Source of the DNA: Geodermatophilus nigrescens | GTDB lineage: Bacteria; Actinomycetota; Actinomycetes; Mycobacteriales; Geodermatophilaceae | DNA length: 64,000 bases | NCBI RefSeq assembly: GCF_900129495.1 | Contig: NZ_FQVX01000003.1 | Span: 744,001 to 808,000 of the forward strand | Reading direction: 5' to 3' | In this document: positions 27,740 to 35,548 of the stretch, in pieces | Layout of the letters: each line of letters starts with the position of its first letter | Numbering within the stretch: the first letter of the stretch is position 1 | Notes under the pieces: generated by a model | The model's database searches: none | Seen by the model: only the letters and a program-made list of their open reading frames with translations | Told to the model about the DNA's origin: nothing | Translations under genes and position numbers: made by a program

Positions 27740-28662
27740 CCCGGTGGCGCGGCGGCGGGGGCGGCCGGTGCCCGTCCCCGCCCCAGCCGCCCGCGCACGG
27801 CGGCGACGGCGTCGGGGAACCGCTCCCACGGCAGGATCGACAGGATCGCGACGCAGTGCGGCAGGAAGATGATCCGCAGGCCGCCGAAGACCATGAGGTG
27901 GAAGCCGAGCAGGAAGAGCACCAGCGCGGTGCGCGCCCGGTCGGACCGCACGAGCAGCATCAGCGGCGCGGCGAACTCCAGCACGAGCATCGCCCACTGG
28001 ACGGCGGTGAGCAGGCCGGGGACGTCGAGCGTCCACTCCGACAGGACGGTGCCGCGGCGGATGACCGCGCGGGTGATCGTCGAGCCGGTCGCCCAGTCCC
28101 AGCCGCCGAAGCGCATCTTCGCCCAGGCGGCCAGGAAGTAGGTGAGCATGACGGTCACCATCACCGCGGCCATCGCCCAGCCGGCGGCCTCCGACGAGCG
28201 GCGGTCCCGCCAGCGGGCCACGCCGATCGTGGGCAGCACCGCGAGCGCGACGAGGTAGGCGATGCGGTCGTGGTCGACCTTGCCGTAGCTCATCGCGATG
28301 ACCATCCACTCGAGGTAGAGGACGAACACCGCGGTACCGAGCAGGCGGGGTGCGCGACCGGTCGCCGCCGCCAGCGCGCAGGCCACCAGGGCCCACTGCA
28401 CGACGTGCACGACGGTCGAGGTCGGGGTGGGCAGGTCCAGCAGCCGGCCGATGACCAGCGGCTGGTAGTAGGCGGTCGGGACGTCGGCGTGCGCACTCAC
28501 CCAGGCGGTGGTGAGGAAGACGTCGACCGGCACGAACAGGTAGGCGATGGTGCGGAACACCGCGATCCGGGCCAGCGGCACCGGCCGCGTCCAGAAGCCG
28601 CGCAGCGGGGTGCGCCGGCGCGGACCCGCGGGCGCCTCGGCGGCGGGCAGGGTGGCGCTCAC
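27736..28662 (-). CDS. HTTM-domain multi-pass membrane protein
   Basis: 308 aa with several hydrophobic segments and landmarks of the horizontally transferred transmembrane (HTTM) family related to vitamin-K-dependent gamma-carboxylase: VFRTIAYLFVPVDVF, GRAPRLLGTAVFVLYLEWMVIAMSYGKVDHDRIAYL, TYFLAAWAKMRFGGWDW and FHLMVFGGLRIIFLPHC. The catalytic lumenal domain of true carboxylase is absent. GTG 28662 overlaps the stop of the upstream gene (GTGA), so the pair is coupled. Function of bacterial HTTM-only proteins is not established. Confidence 0.78.
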   Translation of the reverse strand: MSATLPAAEAPAGPRRRTPLRGFWTRPVPLARIAVFRTIAYLFVPVDVFLTTAWVSAHADVPTAYYQPLVIGRLLDLPTPTSTVVHVVQWALVACALAAATGRAPRLLGTAVFVLYLEWMVIAMSYGKVDHDRIAYLVALAVLPTIGVARWRDRRSSEAAGWAMAAVMVTVMLTYFLAAWAKMRFGGWDWATGSTITRAVIRRGTVLSEWTLDVPGLLTAVQWAMLVLEFAAPLMLLVRSDRARTALVLFLLGFHLMVFGGLRIIFLPHCVAILSILPWERFPDAVAAVRGRLGRGRAPAAPAAAPPG

Positions 28663-29147
28663 GGGCCGACCTCCAGCTCCTGCTCGACGAGCACCTCGTC
28701 GGTCCACGCGCCGGTGACCTCGCCGTCGACGAGCTCGAAGTGGCGCTGGACCACCTGCACCTCGACCAGCTCCGGACCGCCGGGGTGGTGCTCGGCGTAG
28801 GTGTCGGCGAGCAGGACCAGCAGCGCCGGGTCGTTGACCAGGCGCGGCAGCTGGCCCTCGAACTCGGCGCGGCGGAGGCCCACCTCGCCGCCGGACAGCC
28901 GCACCTCGCGCCCGTCACCGGTCAGGCCGACGACACGCGTGGAGACCACCGGGGCGTCGTTGGACGCGCGGGTCGAGTACATCTTGAACGGGCCGAACGG
29001 GAAGTGGGCGTCGGTGCCCCAGACCGTGCCGGCCAGGAGCAGCGCGAGGACCACGAGCGAGGCGGCCAGGCGGGCGCGGCGACCGGCGGGGGACAGCCTG
29101 ATGACGTCGCCCTCCGCGGGGTCGCCGGTGCGGAGCGGGCGGACCAC
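28659..29147 (-). CDS. Small membrane-anchored partner of HTTM protein
   Basis: 162 aa. One TM helix (about residues 26-46, ARLAASLVVLALLLAGTVWG), followed by an extracytoplasmic domain with the motif HFPFGPFKMYSTRASND and mixed alpha/beta sequence. No recognised catalytic motif. The start is GTG 29147, not the longer frame to 29285: TACGAT ends exactly 6 bases upstream. The motif FPFGPFKMYS adjoining HTTM genes is something I recall from other actinobacteria, suggesting an obligate two-gene unit. Function unknown. Confidence 0.72.
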   Translation of the reverse strand: MVRPLRTGDPAEGDVIRLSPAGRRARLAASLVVLALLLAGTVWGTDAHFPFGPFKMYSTRASNDAPVVSTRVVGLTGDGREVRLSGGEVGLRRAEFEGQLPRLVNDPALLVLLADTYAEHHPGGPELVEVQVVQRHFELVDGEVTGAWTDEVLVEQELEVGP

Positions 29148-29153
29148 CCGGGC

Positions 29154-29159
29154 ATCGTA
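29154..29159 (-). promoter_or_regulatory. -10 element for leaderless HTTM-partner gene
   Basis: On the minus strand TACGAT, 6 bases, GTG 29147. It fixes the start about 46 codons inside the longest open frame. Confidence 0.6.
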
Positions 29160-29287
29160 GGATCGGCGGCCGTCCAGATGGGTCACCGGCGCCGCGTGGT
29201 GGGCAACTGGCCCCACCCGTCCCACGGGGCCCGTCCGCGCGCGTGCGCCGCGCCCTCTCACCGCACGACGACGTCGGGAGAGCACAC

Positions 29288-29797
29288 GTGCAGTTCGGTC
29301 GGTACTACGAGGAGTTCGAGGTCGGCGCGGTCTACAAGCACTGGCCCGGGAAGACCGTCACCGAGTACGACGACCACCTGTTCTGCCTCATCACGATGAA
29401 CCACCACCCGCTGCACCTGGACACCCACTACGCGGCGGAGACCACCGACTTCGGCAAGAACGTGGTGGTCGGCAACTACGTCTACTCGCTGCTGCTCGGC
29501 ATGAGCGTCCCCGACGTCTCGGGCAAGGCCATCGCCAACCTGGAGATCGAGTCGCTGCGGCACGTGGCGCCGACCTTCCACGGCGACACCATCTACGGCG
29601 AGACGACGGTGCTCGACAAGACCGAGTCGAGGTCGAAGGACGACCGCGGCGTCGTGTACGTCGAGACGATCGGCTACAAGCAGGACGGCACGGTCGTGTG
29701 CGTCTTCCGCCGCAAGGTCATGGTGCCCAAGCGCTCCTACGGCGAGGCCCGCGGCGGCGAGCAGCCCGGGCGCCCGGAGCCGAAGCCCCGCAGCTGA
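29288..29797 (+). CDS. MaoC-like hydratase/dehydratase
   Basis: 169 aa hot-dog fold protein: FEVGAVYKHWPGKTVTEYDDHLFCLITMNHHPLHLDTHYA contains the MaoC hydratase-2 pattern (Asp/Asn-x4-His, here N-H-H-P-L-H), followed by VVVGNYVYSLLLGMSV. It probably hydrates enoyl-CoA thioesters, as in mesaconyl-CoA hydratase or fatty-acid beta-oxidation enzymes; substrate unknown. GTG 29288 has GGGAGA upstream; the frame to 29243 would add sequence with no family resemblance. Confidence 0.85.
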   Translation: MQFGRYYEEFEVGAVYKHWPGKTVTEYDDHLFCLITMNHHPLHLDTHYAAETTDFGKNVVVGNYVYSLLLGMSVPDVSGKAIANLEIESLRHVAPTFHGDTIYGETTVLDKTESRSKDDRGVVYVETIGYKQDGTVVCVFRRKVMVPKRSYGEARGGEQPGRPEPKPRS

Positions 29798-29827
29798 GGT
29801 CCCGCAGCTGAGACCTCGCAGGTGACC
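29786..29827 (+). repeat. Three degenerate 14-bp tandem repeats at MaoC 3' end
   Basis: Units at 29786-29799, 29800-29813 and 29814-29827, each resembling CCCCGCAGCTGAGG and each carrying a TGA; the first includes the stop codon. The region can also form a 6-bp hairpin (GAGGTC/GACCTC, 29796-29817) that may aid termination. Confidence 0.55.
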
Positions 29828-29886
29828 CCCGCGGTCCAGGCCCGGTCGAGTCCCCCGCAGCCGACGCGCCGGGGCGCGCCGCCCGC

Positions 29887-30312
29887 TCAGCCGGGCAGCG
29901 CGCCCCAGCCGCGCAGCGTCTCCAGCAGGCGCGGCGTGCAGGCCAGCCGGTCGAGGTCGGCCGCGTCGGCGAACACGACGGCGTCCGCGTCGTCGCCCGG
30001 CACCGGGTCGGCCGGGCCGGTGAGCGTGCAGGCGAAGTCCGCGACCTCGTAGACGACGCCGTCGCCGGGGATCGTCACCCGCCCGACCTCGGCGCCCACG
30101 GTCACCGCCAGGCCGGTCTCCTCGCGGACCTCCCGGGCCACCGCGGCGCCCAGCGACTCACCCGGCTCCACCCGCCCGCCGGGCACCGACCACAGGCCCC
30201 GGCCCGGCTCGTTGCGGCGGCGCACCAGCAGCAGCCGCCCGGCGTCGTCGAGCACCACCGCGCCCACGCAGGCCTGCACCGGCGGGCCGGCGGCGGGGGA
30301 GTCGGGCGGCAC
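29887..30312 (-). CDS. NUDIX hydrolase
   Basis: 141 aa single-domain NUDIX protein with complete box [24 protein letters not shown] (residues about 47-70), metal-binding Glu residues intact. Likely hydrolyses a nucleoside diphosphate derivative; specificity cannot be read. GTG 30312 is chosen over the longer ATG at 30333 because TACCCT lies 6 bases upstream, giving a leaderless start, and [12 protein letters not shown] follows soon after. Divergent from the DUF6758 gene. Confidence 0.86.
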   Translation of the reverse strand: MPPDSPAAGPPVQACVGAVVLDDAGRLLLVRRRNEPGRGLWSVPGGRVEPGESLGAAVAREVREETGLAVTVGAEVGRVTIPGDGVVYEVADFACTLTGPADPVPGDDADAVVFADAADLDRLACTPRLLETLRGWGALPG

Positions 30313-30318
30313 CCGCGC

Positions 30319-30324
30319 AGGGTA
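30319..30324 (-). promoter_or_regulatory. -10 element for leaderless NUDIX gene
   Basis: Minus-strand TACCCT, 6 bases, GTG 30312. Confidence 0.6.
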
Positions 30325-30392
30325 CGGCGACACGGACCGGGACCGTCCGCCCCCGCTTGACGGGAACCGCGCGTGACAGGACGGTGTCTCCG

Positions 30393-31016
30393 ATGAGCGC
30401 CTCCCCGGTCTGCCCCCGCTGCGGCGAGCCGCTCGTCGTCCGGCCGGGGGACTCGGCGCAGGCCTGGTGCCACCTGCACGGCGCCGTCACCCCGCTGCAC
30501 CACACCGCCGTCATCGCCCACGACGCGATCGCCGCCGTCACCGCCGACGCCCGCGTCCCCGCCTGGGTGCCCGACCCCGTGCCCGCCGGCTGGTCGGTCA
30601 CCGGCCTGGCGTGGGGCGGGGAACCCGGCGCGCGGGCGATCGTCGTCGGCTGTGCCGGCCCGGCGCCGCTCGGCGGTCCCGCGGAGATGGTGCTGGTCGC
30701 CGAGGAGCCGGGCACCGGCGTCGGCTGCGGCTACGCGGGCCTGCCCGGCCTCGACCCCGGCGACGTCATCACCGGCCCGTCGGTGGCCTCCGTCGAGGCG
30801 GCCGGGCAGCACGCGCCGCTGTGGGCGGTCCCCACCTCCGACGACCGGGCGGCGTTCGTCGGCGAGGCCTACGGCGTGTGGCTGTGGCTGGTGATGTGGC
30901 CGATGGCGGCGGGCTGGCTGGTCGCCGAGCCGCTGCGCCTGCTCGACCTGCGCGACCGGCTCTACCCCGACCTGCCGCTGGGCCCGCCGAGCGAGCACTT
31001 CCTGCCCGGGGAGTGA
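30393..31016 (+). CDS. DUF6758 (phosphotransacetylase-like name in some databases) unknown protein
   Basis: 207 aa. N-terminal zinc-ribbon-like stretch [24 protein letters not shown] (two Cys, then Cys and His), followed by a domain rich in [28 protein letters not shown] and ending with [15 protein letters not shown], which looks like a membrane-associated helix. The pattern matches the actinobacterial DUF6758 family as I recall it, which neighbours PHP-domain and small membrane-protein genes in Streptomyces also. Start at ATG 30393; a longer frame back to 30357 is possible but unlikely. Function unknown. Confidence 0.7.
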   Translation: MSASPVCPRCGEPLVVRPGDSAQAWCHLHGAVTPLHHTAVIAHDAIAAVTADARVPAWVPDPVPAGWSVTGLAWGGEPGARAIVVGCAGPAPLGGPAEMVLVAEEPGTGVGCGYAGLPGLDPGDVITGPSVASVEAAGQHAPLWAVPTSDDRAAFVGEAYGVWLWLVMWPMAAGWLVAEPLRLLDLRDRLYPDLPLGPPSEHFLPGE

Positions 31017-31134
31017 CCGCACCGGCGTGTCCGCCGCCGCCCCGGCTGGGACACGTGTTACCCATGGGGCAGGCCTCCGGGCCGACCCGCGCGGGCACCG
31101 TGCCCGCCGGTCCGCGCGCACTCCGGAGGTGGCG

Positions 31135-31293
31135 GTGAACCTGAAGAAGGTGCTCGTCTGGCTGGCCATCGCCTTCGTCGTCTTCTACGTGATCCAGCAG
31201 CCGGAGTCCTCGGCCGAGATGGTCAAGAGCGCCGGGGAGGCGCTCGGCGACGCGGCGTCCTCGATCGCCGACTTCGTCACCTCGCTCGGCTAG
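31135..31293 (+). CDS. Small single-TM membrane protein
   Basis: 52 aa: NLKKVLVWLAIAFVVFYVIQQPESS gives one TM helix (residues 5-21), followed by an amphipathic tail with Ala/Asp/Ser. GTG 31135 is preceded by GGAGGT at 7 bases; the open frame to 31027 would add a Pro/Arg-rich leader without family likeness. It lies 7 bases before the PH-domain gene, so co-transcription is likely. Similar short proteins sit at this place in other actinobacteria. Function unknown. Confidence 0.75.
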   Translation: MNLKKVLVWLAIAFVVFYVIQQPESSAEMVKSAGEALGDAASSIADFVTSLG

Positions 31294-31300
31294 CCGGGCC

Positions 31301-31942
31301 GTGTCCGGCCCCGCCGACGGCCGCCCGCCACGGTGGGCCAAGGACGCCGCCAAGTACCTGCTGCCCGGCGAGCAGGCGGTCGTCGCCACCCGCCGGCACT
31401 GGGCGGTGCTGCTGTCGCCGGCGGCCCGCGCGCTGCCGGTGTTCGCGATCGGCGTCTGGGTGCTCACCCTCGACCCCGACAACCGGTTCTCCGCCAGCGT
31501 CGGCCTGCTGGTCGCCGTCGGCGCGCTGGGCTGGTTCGCGCTGCGCGCCGGCGAGTGGTGGATGCGGCACTTCATCGTGACCCGCCGCCGCGTGCTGCTG
31601 ACCTCGGGGATCGTCGCGCGCACCGTCACCCTGCTGCCGCTGCGCCGGATCACCGACCTCACGTGGAAGGAGACGCTGCTGGGCCAGGTGCTCGGCTACG
31701 GCACCTTCCGCTTCGAGTCCGCCGGCCAGCAGCAGGCGCTCTCGCAGATCACCTACCTGCCGCGGGCCGACCTCCTGTACCACGAGGTCAGCGGGCTGCT
31801 GTTCGGCAGCGACCACGGCGGCGCGTCCAGCGGCGACGACGAGGGCAACCCCGAGCCGGCCGTGCCGCGGCGGCAGCGACCACGCGTGCGGCACGACACC
31901 CAGCCCATCCCCGGCGCCCGCCAGGACCCGCCCGGCGCGTGA
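31301..31942 (+). CDS. Bacterial PH-domain membrane protein
   Basis: 213 aa. Cytoplasmic start with KDAAKYLLPGEQAVVATRRHWAVLL, two TM helices (about residues 42-58 and 66-82), then a bacterial PH domain (FIVTRRRVLLTSGIVARTVTLLPLRRITDL to GTFRFESAG, residues about 92-145), and a disordered basic tail. YdbS/YdbT-like proteins of this type are linked to membrane stress. GTG 31301, 7 bases after the preceding small membrane protein. No strong ribosome site, so translation may be coupled. Confidence 0.85.
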   Translation: MSGPADGRPPRWAKDAAKYLLPGEQAVVATRRHWAVLLSPAARALPVFAIGVWVLTLDPDNRFSASVGLLVAVGALGWFALRAGEWWMRHFIVTRRRVLLTSGIVARTVTLLPLRRITDLTWKETLLGQVLGYGTFRFESAGQQQALSQITYLPRADLLYHEVSGLLFGSDHGGASSGDDEGNPEPAVPRRQRPRVRHDTQPIPGARQDPPGA

Positions 31943-31985
31943 GGCTCCCGGCGCGGGCCGCCGCGCTGGGGGAGGCTGGACGCCG

Positions 31986-32843
31986 ATGCTGATCGACCTG
32001 CACACCCACTCGTCGGTCTCCGACGGCACCGAGACCCCCGCCGAGCTGCTGGCCACCGCCCGCGCCGCCGGCCTCGACGTCGTCGCCCTCACCGACCACG
32101 ACACCACCGCCGGCTGGGCCGTCGCCGCCGCGGCCCGCCCGGCCGGGCTCACCGTCGTCCCCGGCATGGAGCTGTCCTGCCGCTGGTTCCCCGCCGACCA
32201 GCCGCCGGTCAGCGTCCACCTGCTGGCCTACCTGTTCGACCCCGACCACCCCGAGCTGTCGGCCGAGCTCGGCCGGCTGCGCGCCGAGCGGCTCGGCCGC
32301 GGCGAGCGGATCGTCACCGCGCTGGCCGCCGCCGGGTACCCGGTGGTGTGGGACCGGATCGTGCAGGCCTCCGGCGGCGGGGTGGTCGGCCGGCCGCACG
32401 TGGCCCGCGCGCTGGTCGAGGCGGGCGTCGTCGGATCGGTCGACGAGGCGTTCGCCACCCTGCTGAGCCACCGCAGCCCGTACTACGTCGCCAAGGCCGA
32501 CACCGACGTCCTCGAGGGCATCGCGCTGGTCCGCGCCGCCGGCGGGGTGCCGGTCTTCGCCCACGGCCTGGCCACCAAGCGCGGGCGGGTGGTCGACGAC
32601 GCCGCGATCGCCGCGATGGCCGGCGCCGGGCTGCTCGGGCTGGAGGTCGACCACCCCGACCACAGCCCCGCCGAGCGCGACCACCTGCGCGGCCTGGCCC
32701 GCGACCTGGGCCTGCTGACCACCGGGTCCAGCGACTACCACGGCACGAACAAGACGACGCCGATCGCCGCCTGCCGCACCGAGCCGGGGCAGTACGAGGC
32801 GCTGCTGGCCGCAGGCTCCGGCAGCACCGTGTTCTCCGGCTGA
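31986..32843 (+). CDS. PHP-domain phosphoesterase (nucleoside bisphosphate phosphatase type)
   Basis: 285 aa metal-dependent phosphoesterase. N-terminal HTHSSVSDGT, TDHDTTAG, GMELSC, central H-rich VGRPHVARAL and C-terminal SDYHG are the metal ligands of PHP enzymes such as RnAm/3',5'-nucleoside bisphosphate phosphatase. It probably removes phosphate from pAp or short RNA ends, but the substrate is not proven. ATG 31986 with GGAGG about 10 bases upstream. All metal ligands appear intact. Confidence 0.88.
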   Translation: MLIDLHTHSSVSDGTETPAELLATARAAGLDVVALTDHDTTAGWAVAAAARPAGLTVVPGMELSCRWFPADQPPVSVHLLAYLFDPDHPELSAELGRLRAERLGRGERIVTALAAAGYPVVWDRIVQASGGGVVGRPHVARALVEAGVVGSVDEAFATLLSHRSPYYVAKADTDVLEGIALVRAAGGVPVFAHGLATKRGRVVDDAAIAAMAGAGLLGLEVDHPDHSPAERDHLRGLARDLGLLTTGSSDYHGTNKTTPIAACRTEPGQYEALLAAGSGSTVFSG

Positions 32844-32860
32844 TCGTCGGCGCGCCCGGC

Positions 32861-32866
32861 TAGCGT
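32861..32866 (+). promoter_or_regulatory. -10 element for leaderless RecB-like gene
   Basis: TAGCGT, 6 bases, GTG 32873. Confidence 0.6.
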
Positions 32867-32872
32867 GGGGGC

Positions 32873-33718
32873 GTGCAGTTGGAGATGCCCGGCATGCCGC
32901 GGCGGCTGTTCCCGGCCACCCCGAGCAAGCTCGCCGCGTTCGCCGACTGCCCGCGCCGCTACCGGTTCGCCTACGTCGACCGGCCCACCCCGCCCAAGGG
33001 CCCGCCGTGGGCGCACAACACGGTCGGCTCCGCGGTGCACGCGGCGCTGCGCTCGTGGTGGGAGCTCCCGCGCGACCGCCGCACCGCCGCCGCGGCCCGC
33101 CAGCTGCTCTACGGCGTCTGGTCCGACACCGGCTTCCGCGACGCCGAGCAGTCGGCGTCGTGGCGGGCCCGCGCGGCCGGCTGGCTCACCGACTACGTGC
33201 CCACCCTCCACCCCGACGACGAGCCGGTGGGCACCGAGCGCCAGGTCGCGGCGACGACGGCGGCGCTGGCGGTGTCGGGCCGGGTCGACCGCATCGACCA
33301 GCGCGGCGACGAGCTGGTCGTCGTCGACTACAAGACCGGCCGGGTGCCCAGCACCGAGGACGAGGCGCGCGGCTCACCGGCGCTGGCGCTGTACGTGCTC
33401 GGCGTGCAGCGGACGCTGCGCCGGCCCTGCCGCCGGGTGGAGCTGCACCACCTGCCCAGCGGCACGGTGGCGGCGTTCGAGCACACCGAGCGCTCGCTGG
33501 CCAACCACGTCCGCCGCGCCGAGGACATCGCCGCCGACATCGCCGTCGCCACCCAGCGGGTGGAGGACGGCGCGTCGCCCGACGAGGCGTTCCCGACGGC
33601 GCCGGGCCGGCAGTGCGGCTGGTGCGACTTCCGGCCCAGCTGCCCGACCGGCCAGGCCGCGACCCCGGTGCGGGAGACGTGGAGCAGCCTGCCCGCCGAC
33701 GACGACGCGGTCGTCTAA
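32873..33718 (+). CDS. RecB-family PD-(D/E)XK nuclease with Fe-S cluster motif
   Basis: 281 aa stand-alone nuclease. LSASKLxxF-like start (PSKLAAFADCPRRYRFAYVDR), GSAVHAALR helix, and the catalytic GRVDRIDQRGDELVVVDYKTG motif (Asp, Asp and Lys) around residues 137-160. Cys26 together with C-G-W-C-D-F-R-P-S-C near residues 246-255 forms the four-Cys iron-sulfur staple seen in AddB and Cas4. No CRISPR locus is nearby, so it is a general DNA-processing nuclease. Leaderless GTG 32873. Conserved next to PHP and DEAD genes in actinobacteria. Confidence 0.87.
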   Translation: MQLEMPGMPRRLFPATPSKLAAFADCPRRYRFAYVDRPTPPKGPPWAHNTVGSAVHAALRSWWELPRDRRTAAAARQLLYGVWSDTGFRDAEQSASWRARAAGWLTDYVPTLHPDDEPVGTERQVAATTAALAVSGRVDRIDQRGDELVVVDYKTGRVPSTEDEARGSPALALYVLGVQRTLRRPCRRVELHHLPSGTVAAFEHTERSLANHVRRAEDIAADIAVATQRVEDGASPDEAFPTAPGRQCGWCDFRPSCPTGQAATPVRETWSSLPADDDAVV

Positions 33719-33740
33719 CCCGGTCGTCCGACCCGGTCGG

Positions 33741-34604
33741 TCAGACCGCCTCGGCCGCCGCGGTGCGGTCGAAGCCGGCGCGCACGATCGGCGAGCGCCG
33801 CGCCCGCTCCGGCACCGCCAGCAGGCCGGTACGGAACGCCTTCAGCGCCGCCGTCGCCGCGGTGTCGGTGAGCGCCAGGCCCGGCATCGAGGCCAGCCGG
33901 CGGGCCCACGGCGGCAGGGTGGCGACCGCCAGCGAGGCCAGCGACCCCCAGGCCGGGCGGGCCGGCGTCAGGAGCTGCACCCAGCGCGGCATCGGGGGGA
34001 CGACGAGGAACCGCCACGCCTCGCGGGCGGCGGGCGTCAGCGCGAGCTGCGGGCGCACCCGCGCGAAGTAGGCCTCGAGCTCGGCGACGGAGGCGGGGAC
34101 GTCGTCCGGGTCGACGCCGATGAGCGCCGCCGCGGTGACCTGCTCGGCCACGTAGCGGTCGGCCTCCGCGGGCGTGACGACGCCGGCGCGGCGGGCGACG
34201 TCGAGCAGCGAGTCGACCTCGCAGGCGTGCACCCACAGCAGCAGGTCGGCGTCGTCGACCCGGTAGGTGCGCCCGGTCGTCTCCTCCGTGCCGCCGAGCC
34301 GGCGGTGCAGGCCGCGCACCCGGCGCACCGCCCGGATCGCCTCCCGCCGGGTGCCGAAGGTCAGCGTGTCCACGTACTCGGCGGTGCGGGTGAGCCGCTG
34401 CCACGGCGACTCGCGGAAGACGGAGTTGCGGGCGACGCCGTCCATGGCGACCGGGTGCAGCGCCTGCAGCAGCAGCGCGCGCAGCCCGCCGACGCTGTAG
34501 ACGGGGTCGGCGTGCACCCGCCAGGTGACGCTGTCCGGGCCGAAGAAGCCGAGCAGGTCCTCCTCCGGCGTCCAGTCCCGCGCCGACGGCCGCACGCCGC
34601 TCAC
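33741..34604 (-). CDS. MpaB-type oxygenase (DUF2236)
   Basis: 287 aa. Family pattern: LLGFFGPDSVTWRVHADPVYSVGGLRALLLQALHPVAMDGV at the N-terminus, YVDTLTFGTRREA, and the His/Asp cluster WVHACEVDSLLDVARR. MpaB and latex-clearing protein Lcp share this fold and bind haem b, oxidising prenyl double bonds; substrate here is unknown. GTG 34604 overlaps the hydrolase stop (GTGA), so the two enzymes are coupled and could act in one degradation route (inference). The longer frame to 34742 is inside the hydrolase gene. Confidence 0.82.
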   Translation of the reverse strand: MSGVRPSARDWTPEEDLLGFFGPDSVTWRVHADPVYSVGGLRALLLQALHPVAMDGVARNSVFRESPWQRLTRTAEYVDTLTFGTRREAIRAVRRVRGLHRRLGGTEETTGRTYRVDDADLLLWVHACEVDSLLDVARRAGVVTPAEADRYVAEQVTAAALIGVDPDDVPASVAELEAYFARVRPQLALTPAAREAWRFLVVPPMPRWVQLLTPARPAWGSLASLAVATLPPWARRLASMPGLALTDTAATAALKAFRTGLLAVPERARRSPIVRAGFDRTAAAEAV

Positions 34605-35503
34605 AGCGACGTCCAGAAGTCCTCGAGCGCCTGCAGCGTGCGCGGTGGGTTCTCGACCGCGGGGGAGTGGATCGCGTGCGGGACCACCTCGTGGCGGGCG
34701 CCGAGCCGCCGGGCCATGTCGGCCTGCTCGGCCGGGGACCACGCGTCGTCGGCCTCGCCGTGGGCCACGAGCACCGGGACGCCGGTGGCGGCCAGCTCGG
34801 CCACCCGGTCGGGCTCGGTGGTCATCGCGTCGGCCATGCCGCGCAGCCCGGCGGCGGTGTTGCCGAGGAACCGGCGGGCGTAGAAGGCGCGGGTGGGCTC
34901 CGGCACGGCCTGGGCGCGCTCGTCGGTCATCGCCAGCTGCTCGAGGGTGGCCTGCACCAGCGGCACGCCGCCGGAGTCGAGCAGCGGCCCGAGGTGCTCC
35001 AGCAGCGCCACCCGCGGGCCGGTGAGCCGGGCGGGGCCGGAGCCGAGCAGGGTGAGCGAGCGGAACACGGCGGGGTCGGCGAGCACGGCGGCGCGAGCGA
35101 CCAGGCCGCCGAAGCTGTGCCCCACGAGGTGCGGGACGCCGGTCTCACCGGCGAGCAGGTGGGCGACCGCGACGAGGTCGTCGGCGAGTTCGGCGACGGT
35201 GTAGGCGGCCGGGTCGTCGGGGCCGGGGGACTCGAACTGTCCGCGCTGGTCGATCGCGACGACGCGGTAGCCGTCGGCGGCCAGCGGCGCGAGCAGCGGC
35301 GCGAAGTCCTCCTTGCTGCCGGTGTAGCCCGCGACCATCAGCACGGTCCCGCTCGGCCCGTCGCCGCCGGTGTCCAGCGCAGCCAGCGGGCCCGCCCGGC
35401 CGGGCAGGGTGCGCGGGGTGGCGTCGTGGTCGGCGAGCTGACGCAGGTCGTCGGTGGGGACGGCGAGGGTGGCGGACGGCTCGGGGCTCCCGGGCAGGAC
35501 CAT
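34601..35503 (-). CDS. Alpha/beta hydrolase
   Basis: 300 aa. Oxyanion/strand region VLMVAGYTGSKEDF, nucleophile elbow GHSFGG (about residue 128), acid in VAHGEADDAW and His in HAIHSPAVENP, so the triad Ser-Asp-His is complete. Substrate unknown. ATG 35503 is used; no strong ribosome site is evident. Coupled by stop-start overlap to the MpaB-type oxygenase gene downstream. Confidence 0.87.
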   Translation of the reverse strand: MVLPGSPEPSATLAVPTDDLRQLADHDATPRTLPGRAGPLAALDTGGDGPSGTVLMVAGYTGSKEDFAPLLAPLAADGYRVVAIDQRGQFESPGPDDPAAYTVAELADDLVAVAHLLAGETGVPHLVGHSFGGLVARAAVLADPAVFRSLTLLGSGPARLTGPRVALLEHLGPLLDSGGVPLVQATLEQLAMTDERAQAVPEPTRAFYARRFLGNTAAGLRGMADAMTTEPDRVAELAATGVPVLVAHGEADDAWSPAEQADMARRLGARHEVVPHAIHSPAVENPPRTLQALEDFWTSL

Positions 35504-35548
35504 GCACCCAGTGAACCCCGACCCGGCGCGGTGTGCCGCCGAGGCCCC

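Noticed and set aside
32873-33718. Cas4 nuclease
   Set aside because: Fold and Fe-S cysteines fit, but there is no CRISPR array or cas gene, and the gene is in a conserved housekeeping neighbourhood.
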